Assembly (NCBI GenBank): GCA_963532425.1
Contig: CAUSKK010000020.1
Span: 1 to 36,252 of the forward strand
Length of the DNA stretch: 36,252 nt
DNA from: CAUSKK01 sp963532425
GTDB lineage: Bacteria > Pseudomonadota > Gammaproteobacteria > Cardiobacteriales > Cardiobacteriaceae
Direction of reading: 5' to 3'
Numbering within the stretch: position 1 is the first letter of the stretch; the number at the start of each line of letters is the position of its first letter. This document shows, piece after piece, positions 1 to 8,753 of the stretch. Made by a program: the position numbers and the translations under genes. Below the pieces are notes generated by a model. That model was given only the letters and a program-made list of their open reading frames with translations, made no database searches and was not told the DNA's origin.

Positions 1-1109
1 GCCGCTTTTTTGAGGCCGAAGCGCTTCGCTTTGCCTTTGAGCTGGACAGCTGGCGTCATCATGGCAACGACTACAACTTTGAAATTCTCCTGAAGCGGCG
101 TAGTGATTTGCTCAAAAGCAAGGGCATTAGCTACCAATATGCCTCGGGCTTCCAGATGACCGAGGAACAGGCCCGGCAGCAGTGGGCCAACGACCCTGAG
201 GCCCAGAAAGAGCTGCTTGACCGGGGCGCGGTGGCCATGGGCATCAGCTCCTATACCAATCCCCAGACTGGCCAACGTACCTGGGTGCGGCTCATCAACC
301 ACAATCCCCAATTTAATTTGGAGCGCGGCAATATTACAGGGGGCCTAATACCGCTGCGCTTTGATGAACGTCTTGCCTGGGTCAATGACAATGAGGAAAT
401 CAACCAGACCCTCCGTGAGCTGCATGCCAAGGGCGAATATTTCAGCCTCGACGGCGACCAGCGCGACATTCCCGAGCGGGATAAAAAACCCGGCCAGGTG
501 GTAATTTATAAAAATGCCAATTTATATGGCCCCGATGGCTATCGTAAGCGTGAGATTGGCTTCGTTGACCCCACTAGCATTAACCCGCTCACCCAAAAAC
601 CCTACGGCTGGAATTATCAAACCATCGGCATCGCCTCTGCGGGTTCCTGGGTGAAACTGGGTAGTCTTAACTACTTTAATCTGGGCCGGGCCACCGGCTA
701 TCCCGGCTATCCCGGCGTAGAGCCCGGCTTCCGCGCCACCTACCGGGGCCATGCCTTTGCCACCAAGTCGGGTAGTGGCATCGACGCCCGCGCCGATGTG
801 CTGGCCCGGGTGCACGATAAAAAAATGGACCTGACCGTCAGCAATATCAGCACTCTTGGCGTGATTTGGGCCAAAGATGAACGATTTTTCCCCGACGCCC
901 GTTTTGACGACCAGCTCACCTGGAACGACAAGAACCAGCGCTTTGAGGGTGATATTCCCGGCAATAACGCGGCCTTCTACGGCCCCAACGGTGCGGAAAT
1001 CGGCGGCCAATTTAACCGGCCCATCGAACAGCGGCTGGAATGGTGGGATCCCAAAGGCTGGACCGACGATTATTTTCGCGGCGCCTATGGTGCGGTGCGC
1101 GTGGAATAA
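1..1109 (+). CDS. Surface lipoprotein paralogue, copy 1 (5' end outside window)
   Basis: The reading frame is open from the window edge (first full codon at base 3), so the start, signal peptide and lipobox are missing. The visible part matches the two complete copies at 6764-8476 and 12078-13592 over its whole length, starting at RFFEAEALRF. The C-terminus carries FYGPNGAEIGGQF, the F-x-G-x-x-A-x-E-x-G-G-x-F signature of TbpB-like beta-barrel surface lipoproteins, then ends ...RGAYGAVRVE. From family knowledge such proteins are anchored in the outer membrane and bind host proteins or haem/metal carriers; the ligand here is unknown. The end of this copy resembles copy 3 (EWWDPK..WTDDYF), while its middle resembles copy 2 (DPTSINPLTQKPYGW), which points to gene conversion. 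Identity of the family is inference from the motif; homology among the three copies is direct observation. Confidence 0.65.
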   Translation, partial: RFFEAEALRFAFELDSWRHHGNDYNFEILLKRRSDLLKSKGISYQYASGFQMTEEQARQQWANDPEAQKELLDRGAVAMGISSYTNPQTGQRTWVRLINHNPQFNLERGNITGGLIPLRFDERLAWVNDNEEINQTLRELHAKGEYFSLDGDQRDIPERDKKPGQVVIYKNANLYGPDGYRKREIGFVDPTSINPLTQKPYGWNYQTIGIASAGSWVKLGSLNYFNLGRATGYPGYPGVEPGFRATYRGHAFATKSGSGIDARADVLARVHDKKMDLTVSNISTLGVIWAKDERFFPDARFDDQLTWNDKNQRFEGDIPGNNAAFYGPNGAEIGGQFNRPIEQRLEWWDPKGWTDDYFRGAYGAVRVE

Positions 1110-1125
1110 CCCCCGCCCCCAGCGA

Positions 1126-1153
1126 AGCGCTTCCTCCGGGGAGCGCTTTTTTT
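1126..1153 (+). terminator. Intrinsic terminator of lipoprotein copy 1, built on the palindrome
   Basis: Two AGCGCT arms, extended by CC/GG and closed by a short TCCG-type loop, are followed by seven T residues. It lies 17 bases after the stop codon. The left arm is the core of a GAAGCGCTTC palindrome, so repeat and terminator coincide. The same terminator follows copy 3. Confidence 0.8.
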
Positions 1154-2785
1154 ATGGCCAGGAACGGAGCTTTTAGGGGGAAGCGCTTCGGTCTTCTGAT
1201 GAGAGGAAGCGCTTCACCCAGAATTAACGTCAGAAAGGATTGATTGCTGCCCCCGCCCGGTTGGCCCCGGGCTGTCAATGGCGAAGCGCTTCGGCGGCCC
1301 ATCAAACCAACGGCCAGAAAAGCATTAGCCCGGCGGAAGCGCTTCGCTGGCACCGGGCCGGGGCGACCGAAGCGCTCTCCTTCTTAAACCGAAGCGCTTG
1401 CTGCGCTGAAGCGGTTGCTCGCCATTGGCTTGCTGCACTTCTTCGCCACTCTGTGGTTCCGGACGGTGCGGGGAATAGCGAAGCGCTGTGGTTGAGGGGA
1501 AGCGCTTCGCTGAATCAAACCGGCCAGAGCCATTGGGTAAACCTTTCTAGAACGAAGCGCGGCGGCTCTGGAATGCCAGTGGCGCCGGCTAAACCCAACC
1601 GGGGAGCGCTTCACCATTTCCCCTAGCTTCCAGTCTGAGACAGCGCTCCCACTATTGCTTTCCAAGGCCGAAGCGCTTCGATGGCGGTCGCCAAGGTTTT
1701 TTCGGTCCCACCCGGGGAGGGAAGCGCTTCGTTCGGGGAAGCCGTTCGGGGAATAAGGCCAGGCAATGGGGGGAAATCGGCGCTGGAGGCCGGAAGCGCT
1801 TCCATGTTTTGCGGCCCCGGGGGGCTGAAGCGCTTCCCCCATTCCATCAGGGCAAAGCCGAAGCGCTTCGCTCGCCTAGCCCGTAAGGAAGCGCTTCTCT
1901 CGGGCGCTGCTATCCCCAAGGGCCCAGAGCATTGCTATTTCTCGCCGAACTTCAAAAACGAAGCGCTTCCTCTGACTAGAACCCAGGAAGCGCTTCCCCC
2001 CGCCGGCGCATCATTGCGGGAAAGAAAAAAGCCCGGCGGGAAGAAGCGCTTCGTTCCCCGGCCCGGGGCCTCTGCTCTTCCAATGGTCCGATTTTCCCCA
2101 CTGGTGCCGGGCGGCTTCGGAAAGCGAAGCGCTCCCCCGATGTCATTCCTTGGCTGAGGCGTTTTATCGGGTCCGCAGCCCAGGGCGCCGGCACCGGAGG
2201 CTTCAAGGCCGAAGCGCTTCGACCAGGGGAAATCTTTAGTTAGCTGGACATCTTGACCCAACGAAGCGCTTCGGTTTGTGCGGGCTTCGGGGAACGAAGC
2301 GCTTCATTTCCAATCCCCAGTCCGAGGAAATCTCCCCTTCCGTTTGACTGAAGCGCTTCGGCTCGCCGGCTTTTTATCTCGCACTTTGAAATTAAAGAAG
2401 CGCTTCCTGTCCACCACGGCGAAAGCGGGAGCGCTTCGCCGGGCTCAGCCGACCAAAGCGCCCCGACAGCAGGGGGCAAGGCCGAAGCGCTTCGGTCTGG
2501 GAAGCTGTGCGGGACTGAAGTCAGGCAATAGGGGAATGAGCTTGGTGGGCCGGGAGCGCTTCCTTCTTTTGGCACCCAATTTCAGAGCTGGAGATAAAAA
2601 GGTCGGCGGGCCGAAGCGCTTTGGTTTGGATGTTTAGCCGAAAGAGAAGTTAAAGGATTTAGGCAGGCCGCCCAGGGGAAGCGCTTCGCCGCTTACAGCC
2701 AACGGCTGGGCTGTGGTAGCGGGGGTGAGCCCGAAGCGCTTCATTAATTCGGTGGCGGGGTAGGTGGGAGTAGGGGGTCGGGCTG

Positions 2786-2840
2786 GAAGCGCTTCGCTCT
2801 GGATAGCCACGCCGACGGCAAATGGGGGAAGCGCTTCATT
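2786..2840 (+). repeat. 55-bp direct repeat, first copy
   Basis: A 55-bp segment with a palindrome at each end and the interior GCTCTGGATAGCCACGCC... recurs identically at 3002-3056. It shows that the sequence between palindromes is duplicated together with them. Confidence 0.9.
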
Positions 2841-3001
2841 CCCAGAGAGCAGAAAAACCAGAGCGCTTCGATTGGTCAGAAGAGTAGATTCCCTCGACCC
2901 GAAGACTAGGAAGGAAGCGCTTCGGCTGGAGACCACAGGAAGGGGGAGTGCTTCGGTTTAGGGTGGGTTGGAAAGCCCAGTGCTGGGCGGGGACGGCGGC
3001 C

Positions 3002-3056
3002 GAAGCGCTTCGCTCTGGATAGCCACGCCGACGGCAAATGGGGGAAGCGCTTCATT
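3002..3056 (+). repeat. 55-bp direct repeat, second copy
   Basis: Exact second copy of 2786-2840, 216 bp downstream, and the last element of array 1. Past it the repeat stops and the Sel1 gene ends at 3117. Confidence 0.9.
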
Positions 3057-3116
3057 AATTTGTAAGAACCGCGTTGAGGGGTAGGCCCGAGGGAAGGGTC
3101 TTGTTCGGCCCCAGCC

Positions 3117-3764
3117 CTAGTCCTCGTCCCGGAAGCCGCCCTGGCTTCGGTACCAGTCCTTCCAGAGAAAGAAGGGCTGGTGGTGGGGGTCAAGGCCGGA
3201 CTCGTCGGCTTCAAATAGGTCGGCCTGGTGGCGGTGGCCCCCCAGGATTTTTCGGGTGAATTCTTCGTCGTACCGGTGGGCGGCTCGCCGGTTGGCGGCC
3301 AGATTTGGCCCGCCGTCGGTGTAGAGCTGGTTCAGGCGACGATGACTAAAGAGGTCGCCGGCGGCCAGGGCCCGTTCGTACCAGTCCCGGGCCCGGGCCC
3401 AGTCGGCCGCCAGCCCCGGCCCGCCCCGGCGGTGGAGGTCGCCCAGGGCCGCATAGGCAAAGACCCAGCCCCGGGCCACCGCCCGTTCATAGCAATCCCG
3501 GGCCGCCGCCCAGTCTTTTTCCAAACCAAGGTCGCCGTCCCGGTGGCCGTCGCCGAGCCGCTGCCAGCTCTCGCCATCGCCGGCCGCCGCCAGTTCTCGA
3601 TAGAGGGCCAGCGCCGTGGCGAAGTCTTGCGCCTGCCGGGCCCGGTCGGCCGCCGCCCGCCGGGCGTGGCGCTCGGCCTTGCTCAGGGTTGTTTCCCTAT
3701 TTTCTCCGGGCTGAAAAGGGTGCGGCCCAGCCCAGAAGAAAAGGCGGGGGCCGGCCGGTGCCAT
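3117..3764 (-). CDS. Sel1-like repeat (TPR-like) protein
   Basis: This 215-residue protein contains consecutive helix-turn-helix units of the Sel1 type: ALALYRELAAAGDGESWQRLGD, then DWAAARDCYERAVARGWVFAYAALGD, then DWARARDWYERALAAGDLFSHRRLNQ (described here as motifs of about 36 residues). No signal peptide or membrane segment is visible. Its ATG directly follows the TGA of the ABC ATPase gene (stop 3765-3767, start 3762-3764), so translation is coupled and the gene is the last member of the importer operon. Sel1 repeats usually mediate protein-protein contacts; a specific role in the importer cannot be read from the sequence. The first ~25 residues (MAPAGPRLFFWAGPHP...) are poorly conserved-looking and the true start could be internal. 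Confidence 0.75.
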   Translation of the reverse strand: MAPAGPRLFFWAGPHPFQPGENRETTLSKAERHARRAAADRARQAQDFATALALYRELAAAGDGESWQRLGDGHRDGDLGLEKDWAAARDCYERAVARGWVFAYAALGDLHRRGGPGLAADWARARDWYERALAAGDLFSHRRLNQLYTDGGPNLAANRRAAHRYDEEFTRKILGGHRHQADLFEADESGLDPHHQPFFLWKDWYRSQGGFRDED

Positions 3765-4514
3765 TCACTCCTCACAGGGACAGATGGGGATAATGGCCAG
3801 CCGGTTTTGCGGCGTGCGCAGGATTTCGGCGTTGATGCCGTAGGCCCGGGCGAGAACGGCCGGCGTCAGCACCGTGGCGGCGGTGCCATGGGCCAGCAGC
3901 TGGCCCGAACCCAGCAGCAGCAGGGTCTGGGCGAAGCGGGCGGCCACGTTCAAATCGTGAATGGCCACCAGCACCAGCGCCCCGGTCGTCGCCACATAGT
4001 CCTCCAGCCGCTGGAACACGCGCATCTGGTGGCAGATGTCCAGGGCCGAGGTGGCCTCGTCCAGCAGCAGCAGTCCGGGCCGGCGCACCAGCTTCTGGGC
4101 CAGCAGCACCAGCTGTTGCTGGCCGCCGGACAGGGTTTGCATCGGCCGTCGGTGCAGATGGTCAATGCGGAAGCGCTTCAGTTCGGCCTGGGCCCGGTCG
4201 ATGAGCCCGTCGGCCAGGCGCCAGCCCAGCTCCTCCTGCAGGCCGAGCAGCACCGTTTCCAGCACCGTCAGCCGGGCCCGCACCGTCGCCGTCTGCGGCA
4301 GATAGCCCAGCCGGCGCAAATCCACTGCCGCCCCCTGCCAGTGCACCGTGCCCGTGGCCGGCAGCAGGCCGGCGATGGCCTGAATCAGCGTCGATTTACC
4401 GGCGCCGTTGGCCCCAATCAGGCCGACAATCTGGCCGGCGGGCAGCTGGAGGCTGAGCGCGTCGATGATGGGCCGGCCGCCCCGGGCCACGGTGAGACTT
4501 TCCAGACTTAGCAT
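3765..4514 (-). CDS. ABC importer ATPase (FecE/BtuD type)
   Basis: This 249-residue cytoplasmic ATP-binding subunit powers uptake of an iron complex, haem, cobalamin or similar metal chelate. Walker A is GANGAGKST (residues 34-42), the signature is LSGGQQQLVLLAQ (about 132-144), and Walker B is LLLLDEATSALD (about 152-163), followed by the switch histidine in AIHDLN. Q-loop sequence GYLPQ is present near 95. The start ATG overlaps the permease stop (ATGCTAA), and the stop abuts the Sel1 start, so all four genes form one transcript. Length and motif order are typical of the FecCD-associated ATPases. Confidence 0.92.
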   Translation of the reverse strand: MLSLESLTVARGGRPIIDALSLQLPAGQIVGLIGANGAGKSTLIQAIAGLLPATGTVHWQGAAVDLRRLGYLPQTATVRARLTVLETVLLGLQEELGWRLADGLIDRAQAELKRFRIDHLHRRPMQTLSGGQQQLVLLAQKLVRRPGLLLLDEATSALDICHQMRVFQRLEDYVATTGALVLVAIHDLNVAARFAQTLLLLGSGQLLAHGTAATVLTPAVLARAYGINAEILRTPQNRLAIIPICPCEE

Positions 4515-5560
4515 GATTCCTCCCGGTGGCCGAAGATGATGGCGAACAGCATCGGCACCCCGGCCACGGCGGTGATGATGCCCACCGGCAGCTGGGCGCT
4601 GGGCAGAATCAGCTTAGCCCCCACCGAAGCGCCGAGCAGCAGCACGCCGCCGAGCAGGCCGGCCAGGGGCAGGGCGAAGCGATGGTCTTCGCCGACCAGG
4701 GCGCGGGCACCGTGGGGGGCAATCAGGCCGACAAAGCCGATGGTGCCGACGAAGGCCACCGCCCCGGCGGTGAGCAGGGCCACCAGAATGAAACTGCGCC
4801 GGCGCAGCGCTTCCACCTGGAGGCCGAGGCTGGCGGCGTTCTGATCGCCCAGGCGCAGCGTGGTCAGGGCCCAGCAGTCCCGGGCAATCCAGGGGGCGCA
4901 GGCCAGAATAATCAGCAGCAGCACCAGAACGCTGGTCCAGTTGGCCTTCTGCAAATCACCGAACAGCCAGAAAACAATCTGCTGCAGCACCTCCGGCGCC
5001 GCCAGATACTGCAGCAGCGATTGCACCGACTGGAAAAAAAAGAGCACGGCAATGCCGCCCAGCACCAGCACCTCCGGCGAAGCGCTTTTGTGGCGGGCGA
5101 TGAGATAAATCAGGCCACAGGCAACCAGGGTCATCAGAAAGGCGCTCAGCGGCGTCAGCAGGTAGCCGCCCAAAGGCAGGGCGCCGCCGAACATCAGCGC
5201 CAGGCTGGCACCGAAGCCGGCCGCCGCCGAGAAGCCGAGGGTGAAGGGACTGGCCAGCGGATTGGCCAGGATGGTTTGCATCTGCAGGCCGGCCAGCCCC
5301 AGGGCCAGTCCCACCAGCAGGGCCATCAGCGACGGCGGCATGCGAATCTGCCAGAGAATTTCCACCGGCCCCCGGTCGCCGTCGAGGCTGCCCCACCAGC
5401 CCACGGCCAGAGCGCGCAGCGTCGTTTTCAGCGGCAGGCCGGCCGCCCCCAGGGCCAAATCGGCGGCCAGCAGGACGGCCAGCAGCAGCAACGCCGCCAG
5501 CAGCAGGAGCAGGCGGCGGCGCTGCTGGCGGCGAAAGTCGGCGCGGGCGCCCTCACTCAT
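4508..5560 (-). CDS. ABC importer permease (FecCD/BtuC family)
   Basis: A 350-residue polytopic inner-membrane protein. Family hallmarks are RMPPSLMALLVGLALGLAG followed by Q..LANPLASPFTLG near residues 85-120 and GFVGLIAPHGAR near 275-290, the cytoplasmic loop that contacts the ATPase. Ten or so hydrophobic segments are visible. I place the start at 5560 (MSEGARADF) because its ATG overlaps the stop of the binding-protein gene (ATGAGTGA); an ATG 21 bases upstream is in frame but lies deeper inside that gene. The substrate cannot be decided from the permease. Confidence 0.92.
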   Translation of the reverse strand: MSEGARADFRRQQRRRLLLLLAALLLLAVLLAADLALGAAGLPLKTTLRALAVGWWGSLDGDRGPVEILWQIRMPPSLMALLVGLALGLAGLQMQTILANPLASPFTLGFSAAAGFGASLALMFGGALPLGGYLLTPLSAFLMTLVACGLIYLIARHKSASPEVLVLGGIAVLFFFQSVQSLLQYLAAPEVLQQIVFWLFGDLQKANWTSVLVLLLIILACAPWIARDCWALTTLRLGDQNAASLGLQVEALRRRSFILVALLTAGAVAFVGTIGFVGLIAPHGARALVGEDHRFALPLAGLLGGVLLLGASVGAKLILPSAQLPVGIITAVAGVPMLFAIIFGHREESC

Positions 5561-6632
5561 AGTGGTACATGAAGAGGCCATCGGCGGCGATGGGCAGATA
5601 TTTCTGATAGAAGGCGCGCAGGTTTTCCTCCGGGTTCACGTCGGCGAACTGTTCCGGGTGCAGGGCCTTGGCCAGATACTGAGCATAGACATAGTCCGAC
5701 AGGGTGCGGGCGCCGCCGTGGTAGATGCCGTAGACGCGCTTGTTTTTGACCGCCGGGAAGGAGGCATAGCCGACCCGCTCCAGATAGGCGGCGATGCGGG
5801 CCCGGGCGGTGGCCACGTCGGCCCCAAAGCCCAGGGCCACGGCCTGGGGCTGGTTCAGCCACTCGGAGCCGGCGAAGAAAATCACTTCCGGCCGTTGGGC
5901 GATGACGTATTCCTTGCTCAGTGCCCCCCAGTTCTGCACCTGGCCGGCGGCGATATTGACCCCGCCCAGCTGTTCAATCAGCGCCCCCCACATATTGTTG
6001 CCGTAGGAGTTGCCGATGTGTTCCGGGCCCTTCTGGGCCAGTTCCACGTAAACCTTCTGGCTTTTGTTGGGCGCCCGGGCCACCCGCTGCATAACCTCGT
6101 CCATGGCCCGGCGGTAGTTGTCGGCCAGCTCCTGGGCCCGGGCCTCCACGCCCATGAGCTTGCCCAGGGCCAGGGTCGAAGCCACGTGCTTTTCCACCGT
6201 CTGGCTGTTGTAGTCCAGCACCACAATGGGCACGCCGGCGTCCTCCAGTTTCTTGACGTTGGCGCCGAGGGCCTCATAGTTCCAGGCGGCGAGAATGAGC
6301 AAATCCGGCTTCAGGGCCACCACCTTTTCCAGCGAGAAGGAACCGTCGTCGCTGGTGCCCACGTCCGGCACCTGCGCCAGCTGGGGCAGGGCGCGGAGAT
6401 AGGCCTCGTACTGGCGCGGCCGCCAGTCCTTCCAGGTGGCCAGGGACAGGCCGACCAGTTTGTCGGCGGCGCCGGGGCCGACGATGGCGAGATAGTCCTC
6501 GTAGTAGAAGCCGAGCACCACCCGCTGGGGCACGGCCTTGACCGTAACCGTGCGGCCGAACACGTCCTGAACGCTGATGTCGGCCCAGGCCGAGACGCTG
6601 AGCCAGCCGAGCAGCAATAGCCATTTCTTCAT
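5553..6632 (-). CDS. Periplasmic metal-chelate-binding protein of ABC importer
   Basis: A 359-residue FecB/BtuF-type (Peripla_BP_2) binding protein with a signal peptide MKKWLLLLGWLSVSAWA (no lipobox, so soluble). The N-lobe opens DVFGRTVTVKAVPQRVV, the usual start of the family, and the middle contains LKPDLLIL and the long inter-lobe helix. Y-rich segments (FYYEDYLA, IYHGG) may contribute to ligand binding. A GGAG ribosome site lies ~8 bases upstream of the ATG. As the first gene of the operon (binding protein, permease, ATPase, Sel1) it is likely to receive cargo from the TonB-dependent receptor at 8754-10835. Candidates are ferric siderophore, haem, cobalamin or a nickel chelate; the sequence does not discriminate. 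Confidence 0.85.
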   Translation of the reverse strand: MKKWLLLLGWLSVSAWADISVQDVFGRTVTVKAVPQRVVLGFYYEDYLAIVGPGAADKLVGLSLATWKDWRPRQYEAYLRALPQLAQVPDVGTSDDGSFSLEKVVALKPDLLILAAWNYEALGANVKKLEDAGVPIVVLDYNSQTVEKHVASTLALGKLMGVEARAQELADNYRRAMDEVMQRVARAPNKSQKVYVELAQKGPEHIGNSYGNNMWGALIEQLGGVNIAAGQVQNWGALSKEYVIAQRPEVIFFAGSEWLNQPQAVALGFGADVATARARIAAYLERVGYASFPAVKNKRVYGIYHGGARTLSDYVYAQYLAKALHPEQFADVNPEENLRAFYQKYLPIAADGLFMYHYE

Positions 6633-6660
6633 GTTTCTCTCCAGAGTTTAAAAAGTAGAA

Positions 6661-6668
6661 ATCATATA
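6661..6668 (-). promoter_or_regulatory. Candidate -10 of the ABC importer operon
   Basis: On the minus strand TATATGAT lies about 30 bases upstream of the binding-protein ATG. No convincing -35 is visible and I see no clear Fur box, so this is tentative. Confidence 0.35.
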
Positions 6669-6722
6669 ACGAAAATGGCTCCGGAGCAGCCTAAAAACTG
6701 GGTTTTCCCGGACGGAAGGGAC

Positions 6723-6750
6723 AAAAAAAGCGCCTCCCGGAGGAAGCGCT
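6723..6750 (-). terminator. Intrinsic terminator of lipoprotein copy 2
   Basis: Read on the minus strand, AGCGCTTCCTCC, GGGAGGCGCT and seven T residues form a hairpin with a small bulge. It again incorporates GAAGCGCTTC. It separates copy 2 from the ABC operon promoter. Confidence 0.75.
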
Positions 6751-6763
6751 TCGCTGGGAGGGG

Positions 6764-8476
6764 CTATTCCACCCGCACGGCACCATAGGCGCCGCGATAG
6801 TAAGGATTAGTCCAAGTCTTGGGGTCATTCCATTCCACATCTCGGGAGATGGGTTTATTGAATTGACCGCCGATTTCCGCACCGTTGGGGCCGTAGAAGG
6901 CCGCATTATTGCCGGGACTATCACCTTCAAAACGCTGGTTCTTGTCGTTCCAGCTTAGTTGGTCAGTGAATTGGGTGGCACCATTGAATAAACGACCATC
7001 TGGCTCCCATCCATTAAGTGTCTTTGACCGAATATCACTAACGATTAAATCCATTTTCTTATCGGTCACCTTGGCTTCCACCTGAGCCAAAACTTGCATA
7101 TTGTCACTGGTGACACCGTCAGAAAAGCCTCGATAGGTGGCGCGGAAGCCGGGCTCTACGCCGGGATAGCCGGGATAACCGGTGGCCCGGCCCAGATTAA
7201 AGTAGTTAAGACTACCCAGTTTCACCCAGGAACCCGCAGCCGCAGCGGCGACGCCGATGGTTTGATAATTCCAGCCGTAGGGCTTTTGGGTGAGCGGGTT
7301 AATGCTAGTGGGGTCAACGAAGCTAATCTCACGCTTACGATAGCCATCGGGGCCAAATAAATTGGCATTTTTATAAATGACCACCTGGCCGGGTTTTTTA
7401 TCCCGATCGGGAATGTCGCGCTGGTCGCCGTCGAGGCTGAAATATTCGCCTTTGGCATGCAGCTCACGGAGAGTCTGGTTGATTTCCTCATTGTCATTGA
7501 CCCAGGCAAGACGTTTATCAAAGCGCAGCGGTGTCACGTTCCCCGTAATATTGCGATCCTCCAAATTAAATTGGGGATTGTGGTTGATGAGCCGCACCCA
7601 GGTACGTTGGCCGGTCTGGGGATTGGTATAGGAGCTGATGCCCATGGCCACCGCACCCCGGTCGAGCAGCTCTTTCTGGGCCTCGGGGTCGTTGGCCCAC
7701 TGCTGCCAGGCCTGGCCCTCGGTCATCTGGAAGCCCGAGGCATATTGGTAGCTAATGCCCTTGCTCTTGAGCAAATCACTGCGCCGCTTCAGGAGAATTT
7801 CAAAGTTATGGTCGTTGGTCTTATGGCGCCAGCTGTCCAGCTCAAAGGCAAAGCGAAGCGCTTCGGCCTCAAAAAAGCGGCCACTTTTACCCGCATCCGG
7901 CAGTTCGGCTAGACCATGACGAAGACGCTCCCCGTTGGTGGCCGCCCGCAGACTTTGCTGCGCCGTTTTTTCCGGGGCGAGCGGTTCGGGCACACTATCA
8001 AAGACAAATTCGCCGGGGGTATAAAGTTGGCCCATATTGAAGCGCTTGGGTATACCATCGCTGCCTGGCTTATAAACGCTGGTCAGGTCAATCACGATAT
8101 TGCGGCGCGGCGGTGGAATATTGCCGGGATTAATCTCGGGAGTGGGCGTTGGAATGGGGGCAAGGGAAGGGGTGGGGCTGGGAATGGTCGTTGGTGTTGG
8201 GGGCAAAGTGGGGGCGGGTGAAGGTGGAACAGGGGTGGAAGTAGCCGTTGGCAGAGGAGGCGCCGGGGTTGGAGTGGGCGAAGCGCTGGGCGGAGCCGTT
8301 GGGCTTGGCGTTGGATTCAGGCTTGGGCTCGGGCTTGGTGTGGCCGGAGACGGAAAGCCGGGAATGCCACCGGGCTGGGGCGGAAGATTTTCTGGAATAA
8401 AGACGCCACCCTGGCCATTATTGGCACAGGCGCTGAGCAGGGCGAGGGTTAGGCTGACGGGAATGAGCTTTTTCAT
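6764..8476 (-). CDS. Surface lipoprotein paralogue, copy 2, with Pro/Thr/Ser tether
   Basis: A 570-residue lipoprotein. The start at 8476 (MKKLIPVSLTLALLSAC) is supported by AAGGA eight bases upstream; an in-frame ATG 24 bases earlier has no such site. The lipobox is LSAC, lipid-modified Cys about residue 17. Residues ~30-120 form a low-complexity Pro/Thr/Ser tether (PTPSPTAPP, PTPTPAPP...) that copy 3 lacks. The rest has the shared domain starting RRNIVIDLTSVYKP and ends with the TbpB-like signature FYGPNGAEIGGQF. It sits directly downstream of and in the same orientation as the TonB-dependent receptor, the arrangement of TbpB/TbpA and HpuA/HpuB-type two-component uptake systems. I infer a surface receptor partner; the ligand is unknown. 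Confidence 0.75.
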   Translation of the reverse strand: MKKLIPVSLTLALLSACANNGQGGVFIPENLPPQPGGIPGFPSPATPSPSPSLNPTPSPTAPPSASPTPTPAPPLPTATSTPVPPSPAPTLPPTPTTIPSPTPSLAPIPTPTPEINPGNIPPPRRNIVIDLTSVYKPGSDGIPKRFNMGQLYTPGEFVFDSVPEPLAPEKTAQQSLRAATNGERLRHGLAELPDAGKSGRFFEAEALRFAFELDSWRHKTNDHNFEILLKRRSDLLKSKGISYQYASGFQMTEGQAWQQWANDPEAQKELLDRGAVAMGISSYTNPQTGQRTWVRLINHNPQFNLEDRNITGNVTPLRFDKRLAWVNDNEEINQTLRELHAKGEYFSLDGDQRDIPDRDKKPGQVVIYKNANLFGPDGYRKREISFVDPTSINPLTQKPYGWNYQTIGVAAAAAGSWVKLGSLNYFNLGRATGYPGYPGVEPGFRATYRGFSDGVTSDNMQVLAQVEAKVTDKKMDLIVSDIRSKTLNGWEPDGRLFNGATQFTDQLSWNDKNQRFEGDSPGNNAAFYGPNGAEIGGQFNKPISRDVEWNDPKTWTNPYYRGAYGAVRVE

Positions 8477-8501
8477 TTTTCTATCCTTACGGTTGAACAA
8501 A

Positions 8502-8527
8502 GGAAGGGGCCGGATTTAGCCCCTTCC
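8502..8527 (-). promoter_or_regulatory. Conserved leader hairpin of lipoprotein copy 2
   Basis: On the minus strand GGAAGGGGC, loop TAAATCCG, GCCCCTTCC lie just before the ribosome site. Copy 3 has the same structure with GGAAGGAGC/GCTCCTTCC: the A/G and T/C changes compensate, so pairing is preserved. The ~125 bp upstream of the two genes is otherwise homologous. Confidence 0.65.
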
Positions 8528-8696
8528 CAAAATGAGCCTAACAAAGAATTCCCACTGGGTAATTTAAAAAAAATTTTACCAACTTGAATTTTTGGAGTTT
8601 TTTCCTAACAACCCGCGCCGGAGCGAAGCGCTTCGGACGGGGAGCGCTTGCTTCCATCGGTCCAGCCCGAAGCGCTTCCCCCGGAATTTTGGCCAC

Positions 8697-8728
8697 AAAA
8701 AAGCGACGGTGCCCGCTGACACCGCCGC
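8697..8728 (-). terminator. Intrinsic terminator of the TonB-dependent receptor gene
   Basis: On the minus strand GCGGCGGTG and CACCGTCGC (one G-U pair) form a stem, followed by TTTTTT. It lies ~25 bases after the receptor stop. It implies that receptor and lipoprotein copy 2 have separate transcripts. Confidence 0.75.
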
Positions 8729-8753
8729 CCTTCCCTTTAAACTCGATTTGGCC

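Larger units (their letters stand above)
1124..3056. repeat. Palindrome array 1 (GAAGCGCTTC, about 28 exact copies)
   Basis: This ~1.9 kb stretch between lipoprotein copy 1 and the Sel1 gene holds no credible gene. It is filled with the perfect 10-bp palindrome GAAGCGCTTC, about 28 exact copies by manual count plus roughly ten one-base variants (for example GAAGCGCTCT, GGAGCGCTTC). Copies sit at irregular distances, mostly 25-80 bp. Flanks are usually C/G or G/C, giving CGAAGCGCTTCG, GGAAGCGCTTCC or mixed forms. Open frames in all six frames are artefacts: the palindrome has no stop codon in any frame and reads EAL, KRF or RSAS. Confidence 0.9.

Noticed and set aside
1200..3060. Many overlapping open frames in all six frames of array 1 (and likewise arrays 2 and 3)
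   Set aside because: They consist of EAL/KRF/RSAS steps from a palindrome without stop codons, lack ribosome sites and conserved domains, and overlap on both strands.
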